Shown in pieces: positions 45,536 to 54,190 of a DNA stretch of 64,000 bases. How positions within the stretch are numbered: position 1 is the stretch's first letter; the number at the start of each line of letters is the position of its first letter. This DNA is from Bradyrhizobium sp. CCGUVB4N (lineage in GTDB: Bacteria > Pseudomonadota > Alphaproteobacteria > Rhizobiales > Xanthobacteraceae). Position numbers and translations under genes: made by a program. The stretch spans positions 5,828,001 to 5,892,000 of the forward strand of contig NZ_JANADP010000001.1 in assembly GCF_024199945.1 (NCBI RefSeq). Direction: 5' to 3'. Below the pieces are notes generated by a model. The model saw only the letters and a program-made list of their open reading frames with translations, ran no database searches and was not told the origin of the DNA.

Positions 45536-46558
45536 CTAACGCGCCGGCTGCGCCTCTGACTTTGTCTGGAGCAGTTTCGACAGCGCGATTTCGTTCACGA
45601 CCGGCGGGGTTTGCTTAAGCAATTCCGTCACATAGGCGCGGCGGTTGGCCTCGACGCGTTCAGCCCGCATGCGCTGGATCAGCGCGTCCCTCACCTCCGC
45701 ATACGGCCGGGTGTGGGCTGCCTCGGTATCCAGCAGCTTCACGATGTGCCAACCGTCGTCGAGCCGGACGGCGTCGGTGATGCCTGATTTCGGCAGTCCC
45801 GTGACCTGGCCACGAATTTCGCCGCGCAGATCAGGCTCGTTCACCCAACCGATGTCGCCGTCATGCTCCGCCGACACAGACTCGTCCGATGAGCTACGCG
45901 CAATCGCTGCGAAATCTGCGCCCGGCTGCTTGACCTTCTTCACAACGTCATCGAGCTTCTTCCGCGCGGCGTCCTCGGCGGCCTTGTCCGCATCCTTCGG
46001 CACGGCGACCAGGATCTGGGCCAGGCGGAACCGACGCGGGACGAGCAACGCGCTCGCGTTGGCCTCGTACACGCCCTTGATCTCGGCCTCACTCGGGAAA
46101 CTGTCCGGCGGCGTTGTCACGGATTGGAGATAGCTCTCGACGATCAGGCTTTCGCGGGCGCGAGCCAGCTGGTCGACGACGGCCGGCTGCTGCTCCCATT
46201 TCTTGGCCATCGCCTCCTTGAGCACGAGGCGATTGGCGAGGATCGCCCGCACCGTCTGGCTGAGCAGAGCCGGATCGCGTGCCAATGCGGCCTGCTGGCG
46301 CGCATCGAGCAGCTGGATCGTCGCACGCACCTGGTCCGCCGTGACGTCGCTGTCACCGACCCGCGCGATGACCTCGCTTGCCTTGGCCACGCCCGAAGTC
46401 TCCTCGGCGGCCGCCGGCCGGGTGGGAGCTGCCGGAGCGGGGCGCGCTGGCGTCGGCGTCGGCTGCGGAGCGCTGCGGGTCTGGGCCATGGCCACGGACG
46501 AGGTCGCAATGAAGAGCGCGCCCGCAAGCATGGCGGTCTTGAATGCATCATGGGTCAT
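45536..46558 (-). CDS. SurA-like parvulin peptidyl-prolyl isomerase of the TPS operon
   Basis: 340 residues with a signal peptide (MLAGALFIATSSVAMAQ) and a Pro/Ala/Thr-rich linker (residues about 30-52). A SurA-type helical region follows (VIARVGDSDVTADQVRATIQ), then a parvulin domain (about 180-285) with RRFRLAQILVAVP, EHDGDIGWVNEPDLRG and VRLDDGWHIVKLLD. It is the last gene of the (-) operon and overlaps the coiled-coil gene by four bases. The position suggests a dedicated chaperone for the TpsB barrel or for TpsA in transit. Confidence 0.9.
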   Translation of the reverse strand: MTHDAFKTAMLAGALFIATSSVAMAQTRSAPQPTPTPARPAPAAPTRPAAAEETSGVAKASEVIARVGDSDVTADQVRATIQLLDARQQAALARDPALLSQTVRAILANRLVLKEAMAKKWEQQPAVVDQLARARESLIVESYLQSVTTPPDSFPSEAEIKGVYEANASALLVPRRFRLAQILVAVPKDADKAAEDAARKKLDDVVKKVKQPGADFAAIARSSSDESVSAEHDGDIGWVNEPDLRGEIRGQVTGLPKSGITDAVRLDDGWHIVKLLDTEAAHTRPYAEVRDALIQRMRAERVEANRRAYVTELLKQTPPVVNEIALSKLLQTKSEAQPAR

Positions 46559-47148
46559 GGCTTGGCCTTCTGTTCGATGATCTTGTCGCGGTAGTCCTGG
46601 GCGGCATTCTGATGCTCGACGCGCTTCAAACCAAATACGGGATCGTGGTCGAGAACCTTCTCGAACGGATCCATCGCCTCGTATTTGGTCACGACCTCGT
46701 TGGCCGTCTTCACGAGCTGAACGTTCTTGGCCTCGCAGGCCTTGGTGCTTGCCTTGAATGCGGTCGCTTCAGCCTCGAACTTGGCGCGCTCGGCATCCTT
46801 GGCGCGCGCCACGCCGGCCGCCTCGGCATAGGCGACCTTCCACTTCTCGAGGGAATCATCACGCTCAGTGAGACGCTCGTTGAAGTCCTTCACGGCCTGG
46901 CGATAGGCCTGCTCGGCTTCCTTGACCTGGGCTCGATAGGCCTCGTTCTGCTTACGCAGACGCTCACGTTCCTGCTCGGCTGCCGTCAGCTTGGCCTGGA
47001 GAGCGGCACGCTGGTCTTCGGCCGCACGCGCCTGCGCGGTAGCGGATCGCAACGCCTCGCGCAGACGATCGCCTTCCTGATCCGCATGCGCGGTCGAGCA
47101 GACCATCAACCCCAATGCGACCAGGGAGGAAACACGCAACAGCCGCAT
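46555..47148 (-). CDS. Periplasmic coiled-coil protein
   Basis: 197 residues with a signal peptide (LRVSSLVALGLMVCSTAHA). Residues about 23-150 form one almost unbroken charged coiled coil (EGDRLREALRSATAQARAAE and so on). The C-terminal 45 residues (YEAMDPFEKVLDHDPVFGLK) are globular. No enzymatic motif is seen. It lies two bases after the porin stop and overlaps the parvulin gene. It may scaffold the secretion complex in the periplasm. Similar small coiled-coil genes accompany TpsB/ExbBD/TonB sets elsewhere, as I remember it. Confidence 0.75.
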   Translation of the reverse strand: MRLLRVSSLVALGLMVCSTAHADQEGDRLREALRSATAQARAAEDQRAALQAKLTAAEQERERLRKQNEAYRAQVKEAEQAYRQAVKDFNERLTERDDSLEKWKVAYAEAAGVARAKDAERAKFEAEATAFKASTKACEAKNVQLVKTANEVVTKYEAMDPFEKVLDHDPVFGLKRVEHQNAAQDYRDKIIEQKAKP

Positions 47149-47150
47149 GA

Positions 47151-48956
47151 TCAGAACCTCGCGTTGAGATCGAGCTGGACGACGTCGACGGCGTAAGGCA
47201 GCCCGGCAATGCTGTTGGCGCTCATCCAGCGCACTGAAGCCCAGACATTCTCGGCGAGGCCGACATTGCCGCCGATGAAGTAACCCTTGAGATTGGTGCC
47301 GCCGAGCCCGAAATCGGAATCGACGAATGCGTCGACCGTTGCGTCCGACTGGAGATATTTGTAGCCGACATGGGCATTCCAGTCCCAGAGATGCTTGATC
47401 TCCTTGTCACCCACGGTGAGACGCGCGAGCCAACCCTGGTTGCCACCGTTGAAAGGGCCAGCCGCGCCGGTCGATGTACCGGCAAAATTGTTCACCGCAA
47501 CGGCTGCCACGGCTGCGCGATCGAATGCCGTGTTCCAGACGTATTCCGCATCGAGAGTAATGTGGATCGGATTGAACTGGGCGAAGTCGAGCTGGGCACT
47601 GGCGACAACCGGCCGGAAGTCGGTAGCCAGCCCATAGAACTGGTAGTCCAGCGTGGTGACGGGCGTCGTCAACGTCGGAATGTCGCGTAGCCGCATGTAG
47701 GTGTTGCCCTTCTGCGCGAACAGGGGACGCAACAAATCTGTGTCGCAGCTGTCAATGACGGTAATGACCAGGCAGGAGCTCGATAGCTTGCCGCGCAGGT
47801 TGGTGAAGTCGTAATAGGCCACCGCCAGTTTCAGGTTGGTCTCGGGATCAAACCGGGCGCCGAAGCCGGTCTGCGCACCCAACAGCCATCTATCGCGGCT
47901 GGGAGACTTGATCGGTCCGTTCAGGTCGACGGTGTTGAGCCCCGCATTCAAATCTGTGTTGAAGATCGGAAAGGCACCGCCGACAAAGAAGGGTGTGAAG
48001 CCCTCGTCGACTTCGTGCTTGGCCTGGATAGCAAATCCGTCGAAACCGAGATCCTTGTACCAGGCGAGATCGGTCGGCGACCAGAACGGGTTGTCGAACC
48101 GGCCGACAGTGGCAACGAAATCCTGCACAGGCTGGTACCTGATGAAGGCGCGATCGAGCCAAAGCGCGTATTTGGAGAAATTCCCGCCATTCCCGCCAAA
48201 CGTCTGGTTGGTGGAGACCGGTGAGCTGCTATCGCCCGTTGCGATCCGCAGGCCCGCCGAGAAGCCGTCGGACAGATCGACGTCGGCGCCAAGACGGGCG
48301 CGGAAGCGGAAACGGTTTCGATCCTGGGTCACGTTGTAGAACGGCGGGAAATAGAGATTGGGTGGGAAGTTGCCATTCTCCTCTTGAAACGGGTTTCCCG
48401 TGTTGATCGCGTTGTAGTTCTCCTGCGGCAGGTTACCAGCGGGAAAATGATCGCCCTCGTATCGCGCACGGATGTCGCCGTAGAACCGGATCCGCTGTGC
48501 CCATTCCGGATATTTGCCTGGAGACGCCCAGTTCTCCTTCTCCGCCTTCGCCATGACTTCGGCGCGAATTTCGTCGCGCAGCTGTTTCTTGACGATCTCG
48601 GGGACATAAGTGACACGCTTCGTGCCGGGCGGAGAGACCGCGTCCGTCGCGGTCGTGGCTGCCTTCGCGGCACCCTCCGCTTTGGTCGTGGCGTCGCGCG
48701 TCGCCTGGCGGGCGACATAGGCCTCGTCGTCAGCCTGCTTGATCAGAGCCGCAGCCTGATCCTCGCTCAGCGTGCCCTGCTTCACCAGGAGGTTGATCAA
48801 ATTGACGGTCGCATTCGACGACGGCGGTGCGTCGCGCGAAACGGTGGGACGCTTGCCCGTCGGTGTATCGTCCTGGGCCGACGCGGGAACGGAAAGCGCA
48901 AGCAGGATAGCTGCGGTTCCCGCAAGCTGTCGCTTTGTCATCTCTGCACGCCACAT
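47151..48956 (-). CDS. Outer-membrane porin-like beta-barrel protein
   Basis: 601 residues. A signal peptide (AGTAAILLALSVPASA) is followed by a short helical region (NLINLLVKQGTLSEDQAAALIKQAD, a periplasmic peptidoglycan- or coil-type segment). A beta-barrel of about 450 residues begins at RIRFYGDIRARYEGD and ends with the outer-membrane signature VQLDLNARF (C-terminal Phe). It resembles the Porin_5 / putative porin family. ATG 48956 has AAGGG upstream; 48941 is an alternative. It is 65 bases after the TonB gene. A phosphate- or sugar-related channel is possible, but selectivity cannot be read from the sequence. Confidence 0.85.
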   Translation of the reverse strand: MWRAEMTKRQLAGTAAILLALSVPASAQDDTPTGKRPTVSRDAPPSSNATVNLINLLVKQGTLSEDQAAALIKQADDEAYVARQATRDATTKAEGAAKAATTATDAVSPPGTKRVTYVPEIVKKQLRDEIRAEVMAKAEKENWASPGKYPEWAQRIRFYGDIRARYEGDHFPAGNLPQENYNAINTGNPFQEENGNFPPNLYFPPFYNVTQDRNRFRFRARLGADVDLSDGFSAGLRIATGDSSSPVSTNQTFGGNGGNFSKYALWLDRAFIRYQPVQDFVATVGRFDNPFWSPTDLAWYKDLGFDGFAIQAKHEVDEGFTPFFVGGAFPIFNTDLNAGLNTVDLNGPIKSPSRDRWLLGAQTGFGARFDPETNLKLAVAYYDFTNLRGKLSSSCLVITVIDSCDTDLLRPLFAQKGNTYMRLRDIPTLTTPVTTLDYQFYGLATDFRPVVASAQLDFAQFNPIHITLDAEYVWNTAFDRAAVAAVAVNNFAGTSTGAAGPFNGGNQGWLARLTVGDKEIKHLWDWNAHVGYKYLQSDATVDAFVDSDFGLGGTNLKGYFIGGNVGLAENVWASVRWMSANSIAGLPYAVDVVQLDLNARF

Positions 48957-49021
48957 AGCATCAACCCTTCTTCACTCTTCAACTCGTTTGCGGCGACGGC
49001 TCTCGCCGTTCCGCCCTCTTC

Positions 49022-49744
49022 TCACCCCGGACTATGCGCCGTGACTTGCATCACGATCGGCATCGGCATTTCCTTCGGCGGCGGCTCACGCAACGTCATG
49101 CCGTTGAGCACCTGGTCGCGGATCACGGCGTCGAGCTCGTTGTTGCCGGTCGAAGACACCAGCTGCACGCGCGTGATCCGGCCGGTCGCATCCGGCCACA
49201 ACCGGACCCTGACCCGCATCACGGCGTGACGCGTCTTGTCGTTGGCGCGCAGTGCCGCCTCGATCTGGGCCTGCACGATGCTCGCGTACCAACCCCATTT
49301 GCTGCTGCCACCACCACCGCCGCCACCTCCGCCGATCAGGCCGCCCTTGCCGCCCTTCAGCGTGCCCGGCCCCGCCGTGTTGGCTTCGAGCGAGGGCGGA
49401 GCGTCCATCGGCGTGTCGGGCGCATCCGGCGGCGCTTCCTTGGGGATGTCGACCGGCTTCTCCTCGATCATCTCCTGCTTGACAGGAGTCTGCTCGACCA
49501 CCTTGTCCTCGGGCTGCTTTTCCGGTGGCGGCGGTGGAGGCGGAGGTGGTGGCGGCGGCAAGATCATCGTGACCTGGAGCTCGTTCACCTTGCGCGGCGG
49601 ATTCTTGTCGCCGCTCATCAGCACCATGATGCCGCCGACCATCAGCGCGATGACGAGCAGACCGCCACCGCCCAGCAGCAAATAGCGCCGCCAGGCCGGT
49701 CCTTCGTTTTCCTCGTTGGTGTCGCGCGGGTCCATCGGCGTCAC
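49022..49744 (-). CDS. TonB-type energy transducer
   Basis: 240 residues. One N-terminal membrane helix (RRYLLLGGGGLLVIALMVGGIMVLM) is followed by a run of 12 prolines (about 64-75), a Pro/Glu/Lys-rich spacer typical of TonB, a nine-Gly tract near residue 140 and a TonB C-terminal domain (about 150-235, with RVRVRLWPDATGRITRVQLV). It takes energy from ExbB/ExbD to an outer-membrane partner. No TonB-dependent receptor lies in the window. The GTG at 49744 or the ATG at 49735 is the start; the gene follows ExbD by 12 bases. Confidence 0.92.
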   Translation of the reverse strand: MTPMDPRDTNEENEGPAWRRYLLLGGGGLLVIALMVGGIMVLMSGDKNPPRKVNELQVTMILPPPPPPPPPPPPEKQPEDKVVEQTPVKQEMIEEKPVDIPKEAPPDAPDTPMDAPPSLEANTAGPGTLKGGKGGLIGGGGGGGGGSSKWGWYASIVQAQIEAALRANDKTRHAVMRVRVRLWPDATGRITRVQLVSSTGNNELDAVIRDQVLNGMTLREPPPKEMPMPIVMQVTAHSPG

Positions 49745-49756
49745 ATGCGCTTTCGT

Positions 49757-50161
49757 TCACCGGGCCACCGGCTTGGTCGCCATGCCGACCTGGGTGAAGT
49801 TGAGGCGGCCGAGCATGTCGAGCACGTCGACAACGTTCTGGTACTGGGTCTGGGCGTCGCCGCGCACCACGATCGGAAACTCCGGCGTCAATGCGCGCTG
49901 CTGCACCAGCCGCTGCTCGAGCTCGGGCAGCGTGACGGGAATGGTGTCGAGGAACAGCTTGCCGTCACTGGCGACCGTAATCGCCTTGGTGGTCTGCTGT
50001 GCGAGCGACGGCGCCGCGCTCGCCTTCGGCAGGTTCACCTTCATGCCTTGTACGGTCGCCGTGGTCATGATGATGAAGATCACCAGGAGCACGTAAGCGA
50101 GATCGAGCATCGGCGTGATGTTGATGTCGTCGTACGGCTTGCTCTCGGATTGGACTTGCAT
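49757..50161 (-). CDS. exbD: ExbD-type biopolymer transport protein
   Basis: 134 residues. The single helix INITPMLDLAYVLLVIFIIM carries the essential proton-carrying Asp20. The periplasmic domain (about 45-134) has the usual KAITVASDGKLFLD and PIVVRGDAQTQYQNVVDVLD segments. It forms the proton channel with ExbB and drives TonB. It starts four bases after the ExbB-type stop. Confidence 0.95.
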   Translation of the reverse strand: MQVQSESKPYDDINITPMLDLAYVLLVIFIIMTTATVQGMKVNLPKASAAPSLAQQTTKAITVASDGKLFLDTIPVTLPELEQRLVQQRALTPEFPIVVRGDAQTQYQNVVDVLDMLGRLNFTQVGMATKPVAR

Positions 50162-50165
50162 GGAT

Positions 50166-52109
50166 CTACTCCGCCGCCTGCTTCACCGGCTCATCCGGCA
50201 GCTCGTAGGATTCCGCAATGCGCGTGATGAATTCGTCGACGAAGACCTGCATCTCGCTGGAGACGTCCTTGATGCGGATCGTCAGATAATTGTAGGCAAA
50301 CAACGAGGGGATCGCGACGCCGAGGCCGGCGACGGTGGCAACGAGCGCGGCCGCGATGCCCGGCGCGATCGCGTTGACGTTGACGTCGCCGCTCGCTGCG
50401 ATCGCCGCGAAGGTGATCATGACGCCGACGACGGTGCCGAGCAGGCCCAGGAACGGACCGCCTGAAATCGCGATGGTGAGCATCACCATCAAGCGGTTGA
50501 GGCGCTGGCTCTCCCGCACGAAGCCGCTGTCGAGCACGGCACGGATCGACTGGATCGCCTGCGGCGACAGCCGGCGATAACCGCCGCCAGCGAAGCGACG
50601 CCGGATCTCCTGCGCGCCGGCTGCGAACAGGCGATACAGCGGCGCACCGTGCACGGCCTTGCGCTGCTTCTTGCCCATCTCACCGCCGAAGCTCGGATCG
50701 TTCTCCTCGCTGTCGAGCTGCAGCAGCCCGCCGATATCGGTCGAGGTCTGGCGGAAATGCCCGAGGAACAGCTCGTTGCCGCGTGAGACGCGATTGAGAT
50801 ACGAGATGCGATCGACCATGACGTACCAGCTGATGAAGGCCATGATCGCGAGCAAGCCGATGACGACCCAGCCGTCGAGCGTCACCGAGCGCAGGATCAC
50901 GCCGAAATAGCCGCCGCTGAACCAACCCGACGTCTCCTCGTCGACGCTGAACGAGATCAGCTTGGCTTGATCCGGCCCCTGCCCGATCGCCTCGAGCTTG
51001 ATGAAGCCGGCAGGACGCGCGACCTTTGCGATCTGGAATTCGTCGACGTCGCCGGCAAAGCCGACGGCCGCGCTCGCCGGTGCAGGCGCTGGCGGCGCCG
51101 CCGCATCGCCTGCGGCCGGAGCCGCCGCGGCGTCCGCAGCAGGGGCTGCTGGCGCGGCCGCAGCCGCACCGAGTTGGGCCACACCCGTCATGGTCGGCAG
51201 GCTTGCCGCCAGCGTTGCGGTCTGGCTGCCGTCAACATAGAGCGCGATCTGTCCGCCCTTGGCCGTAAAGGCGACCTGATGCCAGCCGGCGGCCGCAATC
51301 GCCGCGCCGCCGGCGCTGCGCTGCGTGTTGCCGCCATTCGCGACCTCGACAAACGCAACACCGTTGTCCAAGCCGACCGTGAGGGCGTTCGCCCCCTCGG
51401 TACGGGAGAACAGCACGGCGCCCGGCTGCGGCGCGGTCATCTTGACCCAGATCGACCAGGTCAGTTCGCCGCCTTCCGCGAGCACGAGCGAGGGAGAGCC
51501 GGGAAGCGCGATCGCGGTCTGCCCGTCGAGGCGCGCGCCCTGCCCGATGATGGCACCGTCGGCCGCGGGCACCGCGTTCTGTGCGGAGTTCGCCCAGGCG
51601 GTGATGTCCTGCGCCGGCGTGCCGCGGTCGTTGAAATGATAGACCAGCAGCGTGTCGGGATCGTAGGTGCCCTTGGCGTCGACCGCGGCCGGCGCCTTCT
51701 GGTTTCCGTAGTAGAGCCAGATGTCGTTCTTCGTGCCCGGCTTCAGATCGGGAACACTGACCCACACCAGCGCCTCGCCGAGCAGAGAGTCGTATTTCTC
51801 GACGTGATGCTTGAGCGGCGTCTTGTCGTCCCCGGCGATGAAGCGGAGATCGCCGCCATCCTCCTTCGCCGCGCCGAAGCGGAAATTACCGACATGCAGG
51901 CGCACCAGCACCGGCGCCGAGCCGATGGCGTCGCTGATGCCGGCGCCGGACTGGCCGGTGTCGATGGTGATCTTCTTGCGCAGCGTCCACTGGTCGTTCC
52001 ACCACGCGGATGCGGGCTTCGGCCACAACACTGCCATGAGAACGAGAAGCAGCATCACCGGTGCGCTCAGGCCGTGTCCACGGCGTGATCCAAAGCGAAG
52101 GAGCGACAT
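50166..52109 (-). CDS. ExbB/TolQ-type proton channel fused to DUF2341 and LamG-like domains
   Basis: 647 residues, far longer than a usual ExbB (about 240). A signal peptide is followed by a DUF2341 domain (about 35-150, from WWNDQWTLRKKITI to LLVYHFND), a LamG/concanavalin-like beta-sandwich (about 165-370) broken by a Pro/Ala-rich insert (about 315-350), then the ExbB part. That part has a helix VTLDGWVVIGLLAIMAFISW near 425 and the conserved pair GGPFLGLLGTVVGVMITF and IAAALVATVAGLGVAIPSLF. The first two domains should lie in the periplasm and may bind glycan. It directly follows the TpsB stop (TAG then ATG). Confidence 0.93.
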   Translation of the reverse strand: MSLLRFGSRRGHGLSAPVMLLLVLMAVLWPKPASAWWNDQWTLRKKITIDTGQSGAGISDAIGSAPVLVRLHVGNFRFGAAKEDGGDLRFIAGDDKTPLKHHVEKYDSLLGEALVWVSVPDLKPGTKNDIWLYYGNQKAPAAVDAKGTYDPDTLLVYHFNDRGTPAQDITAWANSAQNAVPAADGAIIGQGARLDGQTAIALPGSPSLVLAEGGELTWSIWVKMTAPQPGAVLFSRTEGANALTVGLDNGVAFVEVANGGNTQRSAGGAAIAAAGWHQVAFTAKGGQIALYVDGSQTATLAASLPTMTGVAQLGAAAAAPAAPAADAAAAPAAGDAAAPPAPAPASAAVGFAGDVDEFQIAKVARPAGFIKLEAIGQGPDQAKLISFSVDEETSGWFSGGYFGVILRSVTLDGWVVIGLLAIMAFISWYVMVDRISYLNRVSRGNELFLGHFRQTSTDIGGLLQLDSEENDPSFGGEMGKKQRKAVHGAPLYRLFAAGAQEIRRRFAGGGYRRLSPQAIQSIRAVLDSGFVRESQRLNRLMVMLTIAISGGPFLGLLGTVVGVMITFAAIAASGDVNVNAIAPGIAAALVATVAGLGVAIPSLFAYNYLTIRIKDVSSEMQVFVDEFITRIAESYELPDEPVKQAAE

Positions 52110-53891
52110 CTAGAATTCTCCCCAGACCCGAAAGCTGAACCGTGGATGGTTGGCGACGGTGACCTGCTGGCTGGTCAGCGGCATACCGACGAAAATAATG
52201 CTGTTGAGATAGCGAAGAGATTTCATCCGCATGCCGACACCATAGCTGGCGAGGTCGAAATGCGACTGCTGGTCGATCAGCGGCTCAAAGATCCGGGCGT
52301 TACCGCCGTCGACGAATGCGAAGAAGCGCCATTCGTCGAACGCGTTGTACTTGATGGATTCGCCGAGCGGGTTGGGCAGCTTTTGCTGCATGTATTGCGC
52401 GAGGTTGGGCGTGCGCAGCTCCAGCGTCCCGGCGACGCCGTAATCGCCGAGTACCTCGGATTCGAGATAGCCGCGCACCGTGTCCTGTCCGCCGAGGCTG
52501 AGCTGCTCGCTCGACACCAGCGGCTGGTCGGCCGCCTGGCCCTGGAGCTTTGCGTAGAGCTGGAAGCCGCCGGCGAAATCCTGGGTGTGCGAGATATCCG
52601 CGTGCAACGTGATGAAGCTCGCCGTGGCATCGAAGCGCTTGGCGTCGAACTCATCGCGGCTCGAGCCAACGCCACGCAGACCGGTGGTGACGGTGGCATT
52701 AAGCTGCGTCAGATGCCCCTCGCCCTGCCAGGTCGCACCGTAGCTCGCGACCAGCGGCACATAAGTCACCGGCGAGTCGAAGGCGTCGCTGCCAAGCTTC
52801 AGCGATTGCTTGAAATCCTTGTAGTCGACGCCGAGTGACAAGGTCTGAAACAGGTCGCCCTTCGTGGGCAGTGTCAGTACCGCGCGTCCGCCGATCACCT
52901 GGCCCGGGCCGACCACGTTCGCGCCGCCGACGGTTGCCACCGAACTGTCCGAGACCAGGCCGTAGACGAGAACGCTGAGCCAGTCGATCTCGGTACGCGC
53001 CAGATACGAGCCGGAGACCACCATCGCGTCCTTCGGATTCATCGGCGCGAACTGGTAGGTCCAGGTCATGGAATGGCCAAGCTGCCAGAGGTTGTCATAG
53101 TGCATCGAGACGCTCGACCGTAGCGGCGTCGTGCTCGGGCTCTGCTTGTTGTTGAGCTCGATGCTGCCATGCAGCGGAAACGTATCCTCGACATTGAGAT
53201 CGACGTCGACCGTGCCGGGCGCGACACCCGCGCGCAGCGCCGGCGTGATGCGCCGGTCGGCCCAGCGATTGAGCGCGACGATGTCCTTCGTCACATCCTG
53301 GAAGTTCGGCAGCGTCCCCTCCTTCAGCGAGGGGGCGTTGTCCTTGATGTTCTTGAGGTCGAAATAGCGCGAGTCCTTGACGCGCAGACGCCCGACGCGG
53401 CTCTCGGTGACCTTGAGCACGATGAATCCGCGCTGCGCATCCTGCTGCGGGACTCCCACGCTCACGGTCTGCAGACCCTTGTCGTGATAGGCCTTCTCCA
53501 CCGCGGCGCGTGCCTTCTCGACGTCCTGTGCGCTCTTGTTCGGACCGAGGAAGGGATAGACCGCCGCCTCGACCTCGATCTGCGGCAGATTGTCCGCGCC
53601 CTCGACGCGAAACTCGTCGATATCGAAATGAGCCTCCGGAGCCGCCGGTTTGCCTGGCTCCGTGGCATTCTTGGCCGGCGTGCCAGCTGCGGGCTTAGCC
53701 GGAGCAGGCTTGGCGGCGCTGGCCTCGGTCTTCGCCACCGCGGGCCTCGCACAGACTGCGCAGATCAACAGACCGCAGAGAACGAGCTGCGAAGCGCATG
53801 CGGCGGCCGACCGGCTTCTCCGCACATCGCGCAACCGAAGACGCGCATGGCGACGCGCGCTCCTCTCATACAGACCACGCGAATTCACCAC
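52110..53891 (-). CDS. TpsB outer-membrane transporter (ShlB/FhaC/HecB family)
   Basis: 593 residues. A basic leader and signal peptide (SQLVLCGLLICAVCARPAVA) is followed by a Lys/Ala/Pro-rich linker. POTRA domain 1 (about 88-165) begins FDIDEFRVEGADNLPQIEVE, and POTRA domain 2 (about 165-240) includes RLRVKDSRYFDLKNI. A 16-strand barrel follows with the family motif GGQDTVRGYLESEVLGDYG (near residue 465) and a final Phe. It should secrete the giant TpsA at 15309. It is first in the seven-gene (-) operon; the stop abuts the next ATG. It has no TpsA gene beside it. Confidence 0.95.
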   Translation of the reverse strand: MVNSRGLYERSARRHARLRLRDVRRSRSAAACASQLVLCGLLICAVCARPAVAKTEASAAKPAPAKPAAGTPAKNATEPGKPAAPEAHFDIDEFRVEGADNLPQIEVEAAVYPFLGPNKSAQDVEKARAAVEKAYHDKGLQTVSVGVPQQDAQRGFIVLKVTESRVGRLRVKDSRYFDLKNIKDNAPSLKEGTLPNFQDVTKDIVALNRWADRRITPALRAGVAPGTVDVDLNVEDTFPLHGSIELNNKQSPSTTPLRSSVSMHYDNLWQLGHSMTWTYQFAPMNPKDAMVVSGSYLARTEIDWLSVLVYGLVSDSSVATVGGANVVGPGQVIGGRAVLTLPTKGDLFQTLSLGVDYKDFKQSLKLGSDAFDSPVTYVPLVASYGATWQGEGHLTQLNATVTTGLRGVGSSRDEFDAKRFDATASFITLHADISHTQDFAGGFQLYAKLQGQAADQPLVSSEQLSLGGQDTVRGYLESEVLGDYGVAGTLELRTPNLAQYMQQKLPNPLGESIKYNAFDEWRFFAFVDGGNARIFEPLIDQQSHFDLASYGVGMRMKSLRYLNSIIFVGMPLTSQQVTVANHPRFSFRVWGEF

Positions 53892-54100
53892 AGCCTCGAT
53901 ATCGTTCTCGCATTGCGGCCAGCCTGTGCCGACCGCAGTGATGTTCGGAAAGCCCGAACCAACCGGGATGCACCAGTGTGCCGGGCCTTATTCGGTAGAC
54001 GTCGCGTTCGCGGCGGTTGCGAAAAGATTCTCGCGCTGCGCGACGCGTCGCGATCATCGGTGTGGTGATTTCACGCAACATAACACGACTATCGTTAGAC

Positions 54101-54121
54101 AACTGTTATTGACTAACAGTT
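54101..54121. promoter_or_regulatory. AACTGTTA-N5-TAACAGTT inverted repeat between TpsB and sigma genes
   Basis: Two perfect 8-base arms (54101-54108 and 54114-54121) are separated by five bases in the AT-rich centre of the 300-base divergent gap. It is 70 bases upstream of the sigma factor start and about 210 bases from TpsB. No T-run is present, so it is not a terminator. It is the best operator candidate for joint control of the two divergent units. Confidence 0.5.
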
Positions 54122-54190
54122 CGTCACATTATCGTTGTGCGCCCTCTCTACCGTCCCGCAAAATTCGGGGTTTAATAAGTGGGGCGTAAC

